This document shows, piece after piece, positions 50,701 through 62,533 of a stretch of DNA of 64,000 nucleotides (the first letter of the stretch is position 1; the number at the start of each line of letters is the position of its first letter). Source of the stretch: Chthoniobacter sp. (GTDB lineage Bacteria; Verrucomicrobiota; Verrucomicrobiia; Chthoniobacterales; Chthoniobacteraceae). The notes under the pieces are model-generated. The model saw nothing but the letters and a program-made list of their open reading frames with translations, searched no databases and was not told the origin of the DNA. The stretch spans positions 1 to 64,000 of the forward strand of contig JAIOPH010000011.1 in assembly GCA_021414005.1 (NCBI GenBank), written 5' to 3'. The position numbers were made by a program, and so were the translations under genes.

Positions 50701-52269
50701 ATGGCAGCAACCACTCCGCCCTCTTCGCCCGATAGCGCTTTCTACAAACCTGCGGACACGTTTTTCCGCGACCACGCCGGCCTCGGCCTGACCTACGACG
50801 ACGTCACCCTCGCCACGCTTTACTCCGAGATCCTCCCGCGCGACGCCAACCTCGAAACCACCCTCGCCGAAGGGCTCCACCTCCGCATCCCCATCATCTC
50901 CGCGGACATGGACACCGTCACCGAGGCCCCCATGGCCATCGCCATGGCGCTCGCCGGCGGGCTCGGGCTGATCCATTGCAACCTCCCCGAACGCGAGCAG
51001 CTCAGCCAGGTCTCGCGGGTGAAAAACAACATCCACGGACTCATCCAGGAACCCATCAAGATCGCGCCCGACCAGTCGATCGGCGACGTCCTCGCGCTCG
51101 TCGAGCAGCGCGGCTTCGGCTTCCGCACTTTCCCGGTCGTGGATGAAAAGGGCACGCTCCTCGGCCTGCTCCCCGGCCACACCGTCCGCCCGCGTTACGC
51201 CGCCATCAAAGTCGCCGACGCCATGACGCCGCGCGCCCAGGTCCACACCATCCACGAGCGCGAACTCGGCGACCACCCCATCGCCCGCGCCGACCGCTTT
51301 TTCTCCGAGCACATCGGCATCCACAAACTCCTCGTCGTGGACAACGCCGACCGCCTGCGCGGCCTTTTCACCATCAGCGACATCGAGCGCATCATGCAGG
51401 AGCGCCACGCGCAGCTCAAACCCGCGCGCGACGCCAGCTTCCGCCTGCTCTGCGGCGCGGCCGTCACCGCCACGCGCAATTCCACCGGCGACATCGACCG
51501 CGACCGCATCCTCGCGCACGTCGGCGGGCTCGTGGAGCGCGGCGTGGATGTCGTCGCCGTCTCCACCGCACACGGCTTTAGCAAAGGCGTGGGCGACACC
51601 GTGCGGCTCATCCGCGAGCAGTTCCGCGAGCTGCCGATCATCGCCGGCAACGTCACCAGCGGCGAAGGCGTGGACTACCTCGCCGGCTGCGGCGCGAGCG
51701 TCATCAAAATCGGCCAGGGCCCCGGCAGCATCTGCACCACGCGCATCGTCGCCGGCGTCGGCATCCCGCAGCTCACCGCGCTCTACGTCGCGGCGCAGGC
51801 GGCGGAGAAAAAGGGCGTCACCATCCTCGCCGACGGCGGCATCACCAAAAGCGGCGACATCGTCAAAGCGCTCACCCTCGCCCACGCCGTCATCTGCGGC
51901 GGTCTCCTCGCCGGCTGCCCCGAGGCCCCCGGCTCGCTCATGGAGATCAATGGCAAACTCTACAAACAGTACCGCGGCATGGGCAGCCTCGCCGCCATGC
52001 AGGCCGGTAGCGCCGCCCGCTACGGCCACTCGAGCAAAGACGCCGTCCGCAAAGTCGCCGCCGAGGGCGTCGAGGCGCTCAAGGAAGTCAGCCCGCCGCT
52101 CGATACCGTGCTCACCCAGCTCGCCGGCGGCCTCCAGAGCGGCATGGGCTACCTCGGCGCGCCCGACTTGCGCGCCCTGCGCAAAAAGGCCCGCTACATC
52201 CGCGTCAGCCCCGCGGGCCAGCGCGAGAGCGCGCCACACGACATTGTGGAAGTGAAGACGGGGAGTTGA
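50701..52269 (+). CDS. guaB: Inosine-5'-monophosphate dehydrogenase
   Basis: 522 residues. It converts IMP to XMP, committing to guanine nucleotides. The TIM barrel contains [44 protein letters not shown], the catalytic cysteine loop [18 protein letters not shown] and [14 protein letters not shown], and ends in the flap [10 protein letters not shown]. Two CBS motifs sit in the middle ([34 protein letters not shown]). Start at ATG 50701; the upstream frame is repeat DNA. Confidence 0.97.
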   Translation: MAATTPPSSPDSAFYKPADTFFRDHAGLGLTYDDVTLATLYSEILPRDANLETTLAEGLHLRIPIISADMDTVTEAPMAIAMALAGGLGLIHCNLPEREQLSQVSRVKNNIHGLIQEPIKIAPDQSIGDVLALVEQRGFGFRTFPVVDEKGTLLGLLPGHTVRPRYAAIKVADAMTPRAQVHTIHERELGDHPIARADRFFSEHIGIHKLLVVDNADRLRGLFTISDIERIMQERHAQLKPARDASFRLLCGAAVTATRNSTGDIDRDRILAHVGGLVERGVDVVAVSTAHGFSKGVGDTVRLIREQFRELPIIAGNVTSGEGVDYLAGCGASVIKIGQGPGSICTTRIVAGVGIPQLTALYVAAQAAEKKGVTILADGGITKSGDIVKALTLAHAVICGGLLAGCPEAPGSLMEINGKLYKQYRGMGSLAAMQAGSAARYGHSSKDAVRKVAAEGVEALKEVSPPLDTVLTQLAGGLQSGMGYLGAPDLRALRKKARYIRVSPAGQRESAPHDIVEVKTGS

Positions 52270-52326
52270 GGGAAAGGCGAAAGGCGAAAAGCGCCCGCGG
52301 CGCAACCTCGTTATCTCGCCATCCCG

Positions 52327-53742
52327 TCATTTAACGCCCCGGTACACCGCCTCGTAAGCCGGCACCGCCTTGGCCCACGAGAAATCGCACGCCATCGCGC
52401 GCTGCGTCAGCGCCTGCCAGCACACCGGGTCGGCGAAGTATTGTTTCGCGCGGATGATCGCGTCCCAGAGCGCCTCGGACGTGGTGTCGTAAAAAAGGAA
52501 GCCGTGGCCGGTTTCACTCACCGGATCGTAGTCCTGAATCGTCTCGTAAAGCCCGCCGGTGGCGCGCGCGATGGGTAGCGCGCCGTATTTCAGCGCGTAC
52601 ATTGCGCCAAGCCCGCACGGCTCGAAATGCGACGGCACGAGGAAAGCGTCCGCGCCCGCGTAGATGAGATGCGCAAGTTTTTCCTCCATGCCCTGATGAT
52701 AGGTGAACCTCCCCGCGTGACGTTTACTGGCGATGAAAAGTTCGCGCTCATACGCCGGGTCACCCTCGCCCAGAATCACCAGCCGCACATCATCCGCGAG
52801 CAACCGGTCGAGCAGCGGCAGCAGGAGATCGATGCCTTTTTGCTCCGCGAGGCGCGAGACGAGCGCCAGCACCGGTCCACCCGGTTCCGGTTCCAGTCGG
52901 CACTCGGCCAGCAGCGCGTCGCGGCACGCCTGCTTGGCCGCCATCGCGCCGGCGGAATACTGCGCCGGCAGCAACGCGTCCGTCGCCGGATTCCAGACCG
53001 CGTAGTCCGCGCCGTTGAGGATGCCGGTCAGCTTCGCCGCGTGCTCCCGCACCACGGCATCCAGTCCGTTCCCTTGCTGCGGCGACACGATTTCCCGCGC
53101 GTAACGCTCGCTCACAGTGGTCAGCGCGTCGGCGTAAAGCAGGCCGCCTTTGAGCAGATTCAGCCGACCGTAAAACTCCACGCCCGACGCGCTGAAAAAC
53201 TCGCCCGGCAGATTTGTCAGCCCAAAAGCGCCGCTGTCGAAGCTGCCTTGATACGCGAGATTGTGGATCGTCAGCACGGTGCGAAACGGCAGCCGCCGCG
53301 CCCGGACCAGCACCGGCACCAGCGCCGCCTGCCAATCGTGCGCGTGCAGGATGTCCGGTGCTGGCACGATCCGCCGCGCCAGTTCCACCGCCGCCTTGGC
53401 AAAAAATATGAACCGCTCCGCGCTGTCGCCGTAATCCCGCCCGTCCTCGCCATACAGTCCCGCGCGATCGAAAAATCCGTCCGCCCGCACGAGGAAAACC
53501 TGCACGCCATTCGGTGCGCGACATTCCCAGATCTCCGCGCGCACCGTTTGCCCGCCGAGCGGCACCGCAATCTTCACCCCCGTGTCCCGCGCCGCCGCTC
53601 GCAGGCCGCGGTAGCACGGCAGCACCACGCTCACCTCATGCCCCGCCGCTGCCAGCGCCGCCGGCAGTCCTTCCAGCACATCGCCCAGCCCGCCCGTACG
53701 CGCGAGCGGACTCATTTCGGAGCCAATGTGGACGATCTTCAT
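52327..53742 (-). CDS. glgA: Glycogen synthase (ADP-glucose type)
   Basis: 471 residues, GT5 family. It elongates alpha-1,4 glucan from ADP-glucose. The N-terminal KIVHIGSEMSPLARTGGLGD carries the KTGGL-type substrate motif (here RTGGL). Other features: the HDWQAALVP segment, TIHNLAYQG, and the C-terminal LVPSHFEPCGLGAMYALKYG nucleotide-binding motif with catalytic glutamate. The start ATG is at 53740-53742; a longer upstream frame is not family-like and covers the divergent promoter region. It is divergent from actA. No other glg gene is nearby. Confidence 0.95.
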   Translation of the reverse strand: MKIVHIGSEMSPLARTGGLGDVLEGLPAALAAAGHEVSVVLPCYRGLRAAARDTGVKIAVPLGGQTVRAEIWECRAPNGVQVFLVRADGFFDRAGLYGEDGRDYGDSAERFIFFAKAAVELARRIVPAPDILHAHDWQAALVPVLVRARRLPFRTVLTIHNLAYQGSFDSGAFGLTNLPGEFFSASGVEFYGRLNLLKGGLLYADALTTVSERYAREIVSPQQGNGLDAVVREHAAKLTGILNGADYAVWNPATDALLPAQYSAGAMAAKQACRDALLAECRLEPEPGGPVLALVSRLAEQKGIDLLLPLLDRLLADDVRLVILGEGDPAYERELFIASKRHAGRFTYHQGMEEKLAHLIYAGADAFLVPSHFEPCGLGAMYALKYGALPIARATGGLYETIQDYDPVSETGHGFLFYDTTSEALWDAIIRAKQYFADPVCWQALTQRAMACDFSWAKAVPAYEAVYRGVK

Positions 53743-53951
53743 CCGAGCAGAGCTAGCGGGCGGGCGGAGGGTTGACGAGGAAGAGTTGCAGATGGCCAAG
53801 GCCGAGCGGGGAGAACGTCCGGATCTCGACTCAGACGGTCGCCGCGGGTGTTTTTCTGCTTGCTGTGGGGACCGCGGGCGAGAAAAGTCCGCGTCCCCGC
53901 TCTCCTCCCCCGCGCTGCCCAAGACCCAAAACGCATCACCTACCGGTGGCT

Positions 53952-53967
53952 TGTGAATTTTTTCACA
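53952..53967. promoter_or_regulatory. CRP/FNR-type operator, TGTGA-N6-TCACA
   Basis: A perfect TGTGA (53952-53956) and TCACA (53963-53967) are separated by six A/T bases. The wider palindrome TTGTGAA-TTTT-TTCACAA spans 53951-53968. It lies 84 bp upstream of the actA start in an otherwise G+C-rich gap, between divergent glgA and the act operon. CRP/FNR family members use this site. Confidence 0.7.
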
Positions 53968-53974
53968 AAGTTTC

Positions 53975-54003
53975 TTGCAACGCCCGGCGGAACGCGACAA
54001 TCT
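53975..54003 (+). promoter_or_regulatory. Possible promoter of the act operon
   Basis: TTGCAA at 53975-53980 and CAATCT at 53998-54003 with 17-bp spacing could form a weak sigma-70-type promoter just after the CRP-type operator. The match is weak, and only the spacing and position support it. Confidence 0.3.
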
Positions 54004-54045
54004 AGCGGCCACCTTGAACTTCCGAACCCCGACATTTTTTAGGTA

Positions 54046-54720
54046 ATGGCGAATATTTTTCCACGCGGGAGCAATATTCTCCCTCTTAAAATCATCCTCT
54101 GCGCCATCGTCGCGGGCGGAGCGGTGTCGCTGGCGGTGCCGTACTATTTCACGCCGCTTTACACGCGGGTGGGGTATCAGCCGGCGCAACCGATTCCATT
54201 TCCGCACGATGTCCATGTGACGCAGCTCGGAATGGATTGCCGGTATTGCCACAGCTTCGTGGAAGTGGCGGCGCACTCGAATGTGCCAACGACGCAGGTG
54301 TGCATGAACTGCCATCAGTCGGTGCAGAAGGACAACCCGAAGCTCGCGCCGCTGCATGAGTCGTGGCGGACCGGCAAGCCCGTGGAGTGGGTGCAAATCC
54401 ACAAGACGCCGGACTACGTGTATTTCAACCACTCGGCGCATGTGAACCGCGGTGTATCGTGCGTGAGCTGCCACGGGCGGGTGGACAAAATGGATGTGGT
54501 GTATCACGCGGAATCGCACTCGATGTCGTGGTGTTTGGACTGTCACCGCAAGCCGGAGAATGCGCTGCGGGACTTGGACAAGATCACGGATCTGGGGTGG
54601 ACGCCGACGCCGGCGAAGGATCAGACGCTAAAGGAGGCGCAGCACGAACACGGGCTGGAGCTGAAGAAGAAATGGCACATCAATCCCCCGGATAAGAACT
54701 GCGCAGGCTGTCACCGATGA
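54046..54720 (+). CDS. actA: Alternative complex III subunit A, pentaheme cytochrome c
   Basis: 224 residues. It has one N-terminal membrane helix (LKIILCAIVAGGAVSLAVPYY) and five CxxCH heme motifs: CRYCH, CMNCH, CVSCH, CLDCH and CAGCH. This is the ActA layout of the alternative complex III, which moves electrons from quinol to a downstream acceptor. The operon order ActA-ActB-ActC-ActD-ActE-ActF is complete here. The start follows TTTTTAGGTA. The stop overlaps actB by four bases. Confidence 0.95.
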   Translation: MANIFPRGSNILPLKIILCAIVAGGAVSLAVPYYFTPLYTRVGYQPAQPIPFPHDVHVTQLGMDCRYCHSFVEVAAHSNVPTTQVCMNCHQSVQKDNPKLAPLHESWRTGKPVEWVQIHKTPDYVYFNHSAHVNRGVSCVSCHGRVDKMDVVYHAESHSMSWCLDCHRKPENALRDLDKITDLGWTPTPAKDQTLKEAQHEHGLELKKKWHINPPDKNCAGCHR

Positions 54721-57700
54721 GCAAACGAATCCTCCAACATCCCACGGAGCCCGCGACGGGCCGCAAATACTGGCGCTCGCTCGGGCAGCTCGGCGACACG
54801 CCGGAGTTTCGCGGCTGGCTGGAGCGGGAGTTTCCTCAGGGCGCTTCGGAGCTGAAAGGCGGGGAGGTTTCCCGCCGCAATTTCCTCCAACTCATGGGAG
54901 CTTCGATGGCGCTGGCGGGGTTGAGCTTCGCGGGCTGCCGCCGACCGGAGAAGCACTTGGTTCCCTTCACGCGCGGGGTGGAGTGGTCCATCCCCGGCAA
55001 GCCGCTCTTTTACACCACGGCGCGTCCGACGCGCCGGGGCTACGCGCCGCTGGTGGCGACAACGCACGACGGACGCCCGACGAAAATCGAGGGCAACCCG
55101 CTGCACCCGGTGAGCAAGGGAACAACGGACATGCACGCGCAGTCGTCGGTGCTGGATCTTTACGACCCGGAGCGTGCGCGCTTTTTTGTCCACAAGGGCG
55201 AGTGCACGGACGCGGCAGCCTTCGAGAAGGCGATCGAGGAGATCGCGAAAGGGCCAGGGGACGGCGCGGGGCTGGCGTTCCTGCTGGAGAAGGACAATTC
55301 GCCGACGCGCGAGCGGCTGCGCGGGGAGATTGCGAAGAAATTTCCGCAGGCGACTTGGACGGTCTATGAGCCGCTCGGCGGCGAACTCGCGGAGAAGGCG
55401 GCGGCGGTGGCGTTCGGTGAGGGTGTGACGGCGGTGCCGCTGATCGACAAAGCGGACGTCATCATGGCTTTGGATTGCGACTTCCTCGGAACCGAGGGGG
55501 ATGTCAGTACGATCCGCGAGTTTTCCGCGCGGCGGAAGATCGACTTGAAAGACGGGCCAAACTCCAAGATGAACCGGCTGTATGTGGCGGAAAACCGCTA
55601 CACGATTACGGGTGGCATCGCGGATCACCGGGCACGCGTGCCGGCGAGCCAGATCGGGGCGTTTGCGCTGGCGGTGGCGGCGGAAATTGCGGGGCTCACG
55701 AAGGACGCGGCGCTGGGCGAACTGACGAAGGGTTTTAGCGCGCCGACGGTGAAGTTTAACTCGGAGTGGATCAAAGTTTCGGCGGGCGATTTGGTGGAGC
55801 ACAAAGGCGCGAGCCTGGTGCTCGTCGGGGCGCGGCAACCGGCGGCAGTTCAGGTGCTGGTGGCGGGGATCAATGCGGCGCTGGGCAATCTCGGAAAGAC
55901 CATCGTCGGGCGAAAGGTCAGTGAAAAGCCCGTGCAAACGCTGGCGCAGCTCGCGAAGAGCATGGACGACGCAAAAGTGCAGACGCTCGTCGTCGTCGGC
56001 GGTAACCCGGTTTACAACGCGCCCGTGGATCTCGATTTCGCGGCGAAATTGAAGAAGGTGCCGAACGTCATTCGCCTTGGTCATGCCGAGGACGAAACCA
56101 CCGCGCACGCGCACTGGAACGCGCCGCTCGCGCACTACCTCGAAAGCTGGGGCGACGGGCTCGCGGCGGACGGCAGCTACCTGTCCGTGCAGCCGATGAT
56201 TCTGCCGCTCTTCGGCGCATGGAGCGCGCTGGATTTGCTGGCAAAATTTGCCGGACAACCCAAGCCGACCGGTCCCGAGTTGGTGCAGGAAACCTTCAAG
56301 GCCATCGCCAAGCCTGGCGAATTCGTGAGCGCGTGGGCGAAGTTTTTGCACGACGGTTTCCTCGGCGGCAGCGCGGCGCAAGTGGAGACGCTCGCTTTCA
56401 ACGCCCCGGCGGCGGCGGAGTTTGTGGCCGCAGAAAAGTCGGCAGTAATGGCCCCGGAGACGGCGTTCGAAGTCGTCTTCACCGGCTGCGCGAAAGTGGA
56501 CGACGGACGTTTCGCCAACAACGGTTGGCTTCAGGAAATCCCGGACCCGATCACGAAGGTGACGTGGGACAACGCCGCGCTCATCAGCCCGGCGACCGCG
56601 AAGAAACTGGGCGTCGGCGACAACGAGGACAACCTCATCAGGATCACCATTGGCAACCGCTCGCTGGAGCTGGCGGCGATCATTGCGCCCGGCCATGCGG
56701 ACGGCTCGATATCCGTCGCGCTAGGTTACGGTCGCACGGCGGTCGGACGCGTGGGGCGGGACCGCGGTTTCAATGCCTATCCGCTACGGACGACGGCGCA
56801 GTCTTACTTTGCGACCGGCGCGACGGCGGAGAAAGTGTCGGGCGACTACAAACTCGCGCTCACCCAGGAGCACTGGGCGCTCGAAGGTCGCGGCGGCGAT
56901 TTAACCCGCGAGGCCAAGCTCACAGAATACAAGGCTGATCCCGAATTCGCTAAGACCATGGGCATGGACGCCCACATCCCGGCGAACGTCTCTCTTTACA
57001 CCAACCCGCCGCTGAACAAGCCGGACAGCACCGACCCGCACGCGTGGGGCATGGTCGTGGATTTGAATACCTGCATCGGCTGCACCGCCTGCACCGTGGC
57101 CTGTCAGGCGGAGAATAACATCCCGATTGTCGGCAAGGAGCAAGTCATGGAAGGGCGCGAGATGCACTGGATTCGCACCGACCGCTACTTCGCCAGCAAT
57201 GATCCGAACGACCCCGAGCCCGAGATGGTCTCGCAGCCGATGATGTGCCAGCACTGCGAGAACGCGCCGTGCGAAACCGTCTGCCCGGTCAACGCCACCG
57301 TCCACAGCGAGGACGGCCTGAACGTGATGGCCTACAACCGCTGCATCGGCACCCGCTACTGCGCGAACAACTGCCCGTTCAAGGTGCGGCGCTTCAACTG
57401 GTTCGACTTCAACCAGCGCGACGTGCTCGGCCACGAGAAAGGCAAGCCTTTCACCGGTCTCTACGCGTGGAACCTCACGGCGCCCAAAGGCGCGGAGGAT
57501 ACGGTGAAAATGTCGAAAAACCCGAACGTCACCGTCCGCATGCGCGGTGTGATGGAGAAATGCACGTTCTGCGTGCAGCGCATCCAGGAGGCGAAGATCG
57601 CGACGAAAGTGGCGGTGCGCGACTCCGGCGACGTGCGCATCCCGGCGGACGCCTTCAAGACCGCATGCGCCCAGGCCTGTCCGGCGGACGCGATCACCTT

Positions 57701-57919
57701 TGGCGACATCAACAACCCCGAAAGCTCCGTTTCCAAGCTCAAGGCCAGCGAGCGCGGCTACCGGCTCCTCGAATATCTCAACGTCGGCTCGCGCGTCACC
57801 TACCTCGCGCGCATCCGCAACCCCCATAAAAACATGCCGGGCTTCGATAAGGTCGGGGAGGCGATGAAATCAACGCACGCCCAACCAAAGGTGGAGCATG
57901 AAACCGGAGGAACCCACTA

Positions 57920-57920
<1 letters not shown>
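54717..57920 (+). CDS. actB: Alternative complex III subunit B: molybdopterin-oxidoreductase-like plus Fe-S domain
   Basis: 1067 residues. A twin-arginine signal ([20 protein letters not shown]) lies at about residues 58-80. The first ~700 residues resemble the large subunit of DMSO-reductase-type enzymes but carry no Mo-pterin function. The C-terminal ~350 residues are a four-cluster ferredoxin-like domain: [37 protein letters not shown] and [13 protein letters not shown] with CAQACPAD. It exports folded through Tat, for which tatC is present earlier. It overlaps actA by four bases and shares one base with actC. Confidence 0.96.
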
Positions 57921-59347
<1,427 letters not shown>

Positions 59348-59348
59348 T

Positions 59349-59894
59349 ATGGCTGAATACCGCAAGATCTACGGACTCGGCGCGCAGTTTGAAAGTGCCG
59401 CGGCGCTGATGCACGCGGCGGAGAAAATCCGCGACGCCGGCTTCTCGAAGTGGGACGTGCATACGCCCTATCCGGTGCATGGCATGGACAAGGCGATGGG
59501 CCTCGGAAAATCCTGGCTCAGCACTCCCGTGCTTATCGGTGGGGCCACGGGCACGCTCACGGCCACGCTTCTGACCTTCATCCCTTCCTGGGGCATTTAT
59601 CCCATGATTGTGCATGGAAAGCCCTTCAACTGGGCCACCGTGCCGGCGTTCTTCCCGATCATGTTCGAGTTGACCGTCCTCTTCTCGGCGTTCAGCACGG
59701 TCTTCGCGCTGCTCATCATGAACCAGCTTCCGAAGTGGTATCACCCGGTCTTTAACTGGGAGCGCTTCTCGCGGGTGACCGACGACGGCTTCTTCATCGT
59801 CATCGAAGCGCGCGACGCGAAGTTTTCCGAAACGAAAACCCGCGCTCTCCTCGAGGAAATCGGCGGTCTGCACGTCACCCTCATCCACGACTGA
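59349..59894 (+). CDS. actD: Alternative complex III subunit D (DUF3341)
   Basis: 181 residues, DUF3341 family. Start MAEYRKIYGLGAQFESAAA and KWDVHTPYPVHGMDKAMGL are typical, with the conserved Y-P-x-H-G. Two membrane helices follow, VLIGGATGTLTATLLTFIPS and FFPIMFELTVLFSAFSTVFAL. It is the small membrane subunit of the complex. The C-terminal FSETKTRALLEEIGGLHVTL is the usual short cytoplasmic tail. It starts one base after the actC stop and ends two bases before actE. Confidence 0.95.
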   Translation: MAEYRKIYGLGAQFESAAALMHAAEKIRDAGFSKWDVHTPYPVHGMDKAMGLGKSWLSTPVLIGGATGTLTATLLTFIPSWGIYPMIVHGKPFNWATVPAFFPIMFELTVLFSAFSTVFALLIMNQLPKWYHPVFNWERFSRVTDDGFFIVIEARDAKFSETKTRALLEEIGGLHVTLIHD

Positions 59895-59896
59895 CC

Positions 59897-60592
59897 ATGC
59901 TGCGCTACTTCTTCATCGCCTTCCTGCTCGCCGTGGTCGCGATCCTCGCGCTCGCGGGACCGCGCGACTCCAAGTTTTTCAGCGCGAAAAGCGCGCGTCC
60001 GCCGATCGAGATTTTCCCGGACATGGATCACCAGCCCAAGTTCCAGCCGCAGCATCCGAGCGGGTTCTTTGCTGATGGCCGCGCCGGGCGCCAACCGGTG
60101 GATGGCACGGTGCCGCTCGGCTACGGGTTGCATGGTTCCTTTCTTCAGGCCGGGGCCAAAAATGGCGCGTTTGAACCGGCGGGCTTTGCCAATCAGCCGG
60201 ACTATTTCAACACCGGCAAATTCGGTGACAGCTACGGCGACGGCTTTCCGCTGGAAGTCTCTTCGAAATTCGTCGCACGCGGGCAGGAGCGCTTCAATAT
60301 CAACTGCGCGGTTTGCCACGGAAAAGCCGGACTCGGCAATGGTGTGGCCGGCCAGTATGGCGTCGCGGCCATTGCCAATCTCGTGGACGACCGCATTCGC
60401 GCGATGCCCGACGGCCAGCTTTTCTCCACGATTACCAATGGCAAAAACACCATGGGTGCCTACGGACCGCAGATCGCCATCGAGGACCGCTGGGCCATTG
60501 TCGCCTACCTCCGGGCATTGCAGAAAAGCCAGGGCGTGAAGCTCGCCGAGCTGCCCGAGGCGCAACAAAAGGAACTTCAATCCAAGCAATGA
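59897..60592 (+). CDS. actE: Alternative complex III subunit E, monoheme cytochrome c
   Basis: 231 residues. One N-terminal anchor (FFIAFLLAVVAILALAGP) and a single CAVCHG heme site at about residue 136. The axial methionine is probably in GKNTMGAYG. MDHQPKFQPQHPSGFFADGR matches the ActE segment that precedes the heme domain. It receives electrons from the pentaheme subunit. The stop overlaps actF by four bases. Confidence 0.95.
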   Translation: MLRYFFIAFLLAVVAILALAGPRDSKFFSAKSARPPIEIFPDMDHQPKFQPQHPSGFFADGRAGRQPVDGTVPLGYGLHGSFLQAGAKNGAFEPAGFANQPDYFNTGKFGDSYGDGFPLEVSSKFVARGQERFNINCAVCHGKAGLGNGVAGQYGVAAIANLVDDRIRAMPDGQLFSTITNGKNTMGAYGPQIAIEDRWAIVAYLRALQKSQGVKLAELPEAQQKELQSKQ

Positions 60593-61788
60593 GCGATCAC
60601 TCCCACGAAATCACGCCGCCCGCCGCGGAGAAGTTCGACGCCAAGCACATCGGCGGGCTGTCGCAGATTCTGCTCGTTTGCGGCGTGGGCGGCATTGGCG
60701 TTAGCGCCATTGGGTTCTTTGTCGCGCGGCAGCAGTTCGCCTTTAGCTGGCTCTTCGCCTTCACCTACTTCTTCACCATCTGCTGCGGCGCGCTTTTCTG
60801 GACGAGCCTGCAGCACGCCACCGATTCCGAGTGGTCGGTGCTGGTCCGGCGGCAGATGGAAAACCTCGCCAAGCTGCTCCCGTGGTTCGCGCTTCTGTTC
60901 CTGCCGCTCATCCTTTTCTGCGCGCCGTATCTTTGGAAATGGTGGAACATCGCGCCGGGTGTGGATCCGCTCCTCGACTTCAAGCAGGGCTACCTGAATC
61001 ACACTTTCTTTTACGCCCGCGCGGCGGGTTACTTCCTTTTCCTGGCTTGGGTTTCCCACTCGCTCTGGAAGCGCTCCACCTCGCAGGACGCCGATGGCGC
61101 GGCCAAGCACACCTTTGCCATGCGCAAGTTCGGCATCGGCGGCATCGTCGTCGTTGCCTTGGCTATTTCGTTCGCCGGCTTCGACTGGTTAATGGGTCTC
61201 GACTACCACTGGTTCTCCACGATGTGGGGCGTCTATGTCTTTGCGGGCGCGGCGGGCAGTTCCATGTCGCTGCTCGTGCTCGTCATCACGGTGCTCAAGT
61301 CGAAAGGTTATCTCAAGCTGGTGAACAGTGAGCACTACCACATCATGGGTAAGTTCATGTTGGCCTTCTCGATTTTCTGGGCCTACATCGGCTACTCGCA
61401 ATACATGCTCATCTGGTATGCGAACATCCCGGAAGAGACGATCTACTTTCGCATCCGCAACACCGATTCATGGTGGTATTTCTCGCAGTTTTTGGTGATC
61501 GGACGCTTCTTCCTGCCCTTCCCAGTGCTGCTCATGCAGGCCACAAAAAAGACGAAATACATCAACCATGTGGCCGTCTGGATTTTGGTCATGCAGCTCC
61601 TCGACATCTACGTGATTGTCCTCCCGGCGCTGCATCGCACCGGCTTCCGCCCGAGCTTGTTCGACCTGTCAGCCTTGGTCGGGATCGGCGGGCTCATGGG
61701 CTGGCTGTTCCTGCGCAATCTCGTCCAATCGAACCTCTTCCCGACGCGCGACCCGCGCCTGCTCGGCTCCATCAAACTCAGCAACTGA
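60589..61788 (+). CDS. actF: Alternative complex III subunit F, NrfD-like membrane protein
   Basis: 399 residues. About ten hydrophobic helices with ILLVCGVGGIGVSAIGFFVA, SWLFAFTYFFTICCGALFWT and VALAISFAGFDWLMGLDYHW. The last is the ActF hallmark, with its sequence FDWLMSLDPHW-type in relatives. The subunit pairs with ActC in the membrane and was proposed to carry a proton channel; that point is family knowledge, not visible here. It overlaps actE (ATGA). It is followed one base later by a Pro-rich membrane protein rather than by the small ActG seen in some complexes. Confidence 0.95.
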   Translation: MSDHSHEITPPAAEKFDAKHIGGLSQILLVCGVGGIGVSAIGFFVARQQFAFSWLFAFTYFFTICCGALFWTSLQHATDSEWSVLVRRQMENLAKLLPWFALLFLPLILFCAPYLWKWWNIAPGVDPLLDFKQGYLNHTFFYARAAGYFLFLAWVSHSLWKRSTSQDADGAAKHTFAMRKFGIGGIVVVALAISFAGFDWLMGLDYHWFSTMWGVYVFAGAAGSSMSLLVLVITVLKSKGYLKLVNSEHYHIMGKFMLAFSIFWAYIGYSQYMLIWYANIPEETIYFRIRNTDSWWYFSQFLVIGRFFLPFPVLLMQATKKTKYINHVAVWILVMQLLDIYVIVLPALHRTGFRPSLFDLSALVGIGGLMGWLFLRNLVQSNLFPTRDPRLLGSIKLSN

Positions 61789-61789
61789 T

Positions 61790-62533
61790 ATGGCGTCCGA
61801 AAACTCCCACCGCACGCCCAACACTTTCGTCGTCTTCCTCGGCACCGCTGCGGCGTTTGTCGTGGTCGCCATTGTTTTTGGTGGCAGGCTGGCGTCACAA
61901 AAACCGGTCAACGAGGTCGAGCAAAAGCGCGCCGCACAGCGCCTCGAAACCCGCACGAAACTCGACGCCGAAGCGGCGGCGAAGCTGGGCACCCTCGGCT
62001 GGGCGGACAAAGCCAAGGGCACCGCCAACATCCCGATCGAACAGGCGATGACGATGGTTGTCGCGGAGTTGACCGCGAAAAAGCCCGCGCCCTCCTCGGT
62101 GAAAGTGGAAGCGCCTTTGCCCATGCCCGTCGCCGACCCGAAGTCCGCCGAGCCGCCACCTGCCGCGCTCCCATCCGCGCCGCAGGGTGCCGACACCGTG
62201 CGCTTCCCGCTGCCCGCGGCTGAGATAATCCCAGCGACCCCGGCCACACCCACCGCGCCCGCGCCCGAAAAGCCAGCCGCCGAGCCAACTCCCGCTGTTC
62301 CTGCAACTCCGTCGGCTCCAGCGACCCCGGTTCCGCCAGCCACTCCGGAGAAGCCCGCCGAGCCCGCTCCGGCTCCCGTGCCGCCCGCCCCGATTCCGCC
62401 CGCGCCCGAAAAACCCGTCGAGCCTGCACCTGCGCCCGCGCCTGTGCCACCCGCTCCTGAGCCGGCCCCGGCACCCGCGCCCGCCCCGGTCGCACCGCCT
62501 ACTCCGACCGACAATCCTGAGCCCACGAAATGA
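61790..62533 (+). CDS. Pro/Ala-rich membrane protein of the act operon
   Basis: 247 residues. One N-terminal membrane helix (FVVFLGTAAAFVVVAIVFGG) is followed by a conserved-looking segment (KLGTLGWADKAKGTANIPIE; QAMTMVVAEL), then about 140 residues rich in Pro, Ala and Glu (APAPEKPAAEP, AEPAPAPVP-type repeats). Only the first hundred residues seem structured; a similar segment (L-GW-D, then IPI--AM) is seen in small oxidase-associated proteins. Function unknown, but it lies between actF and the oxidase-like gene with one-base and four-base junctions, so it probably belongs to the same complex. Confidence 0.8.
   Translation: MASENSHRTPNTFVVFLGTAAAFVVVAIVFGGRLASQKPVNEVEQKRAAQRLETRTKLDAEAAAKLGTLGWADKAKGTANIPIEQAMTMVVAELTAKKPAPSSVKVEAPLPMPVADPKSAEPPPAALPSAPQGADTVRFPLPAAEIIPATPATPTAPAPEKPAAEPTPAVPATPSAPATPVPPATPEKPAEPAPAPVPPAPIPPAPEKPVEPAPAPAPVPPAPEPAPAPAPAPVAPPTPTDNPEPTK

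Noticed and set aside
54711..56696. 661-residue minus-strand frame opposite actB
   Set aside because: Runs opposite a clear twin-arginine/Fe-S protein; Arg/His-rich with no motif.
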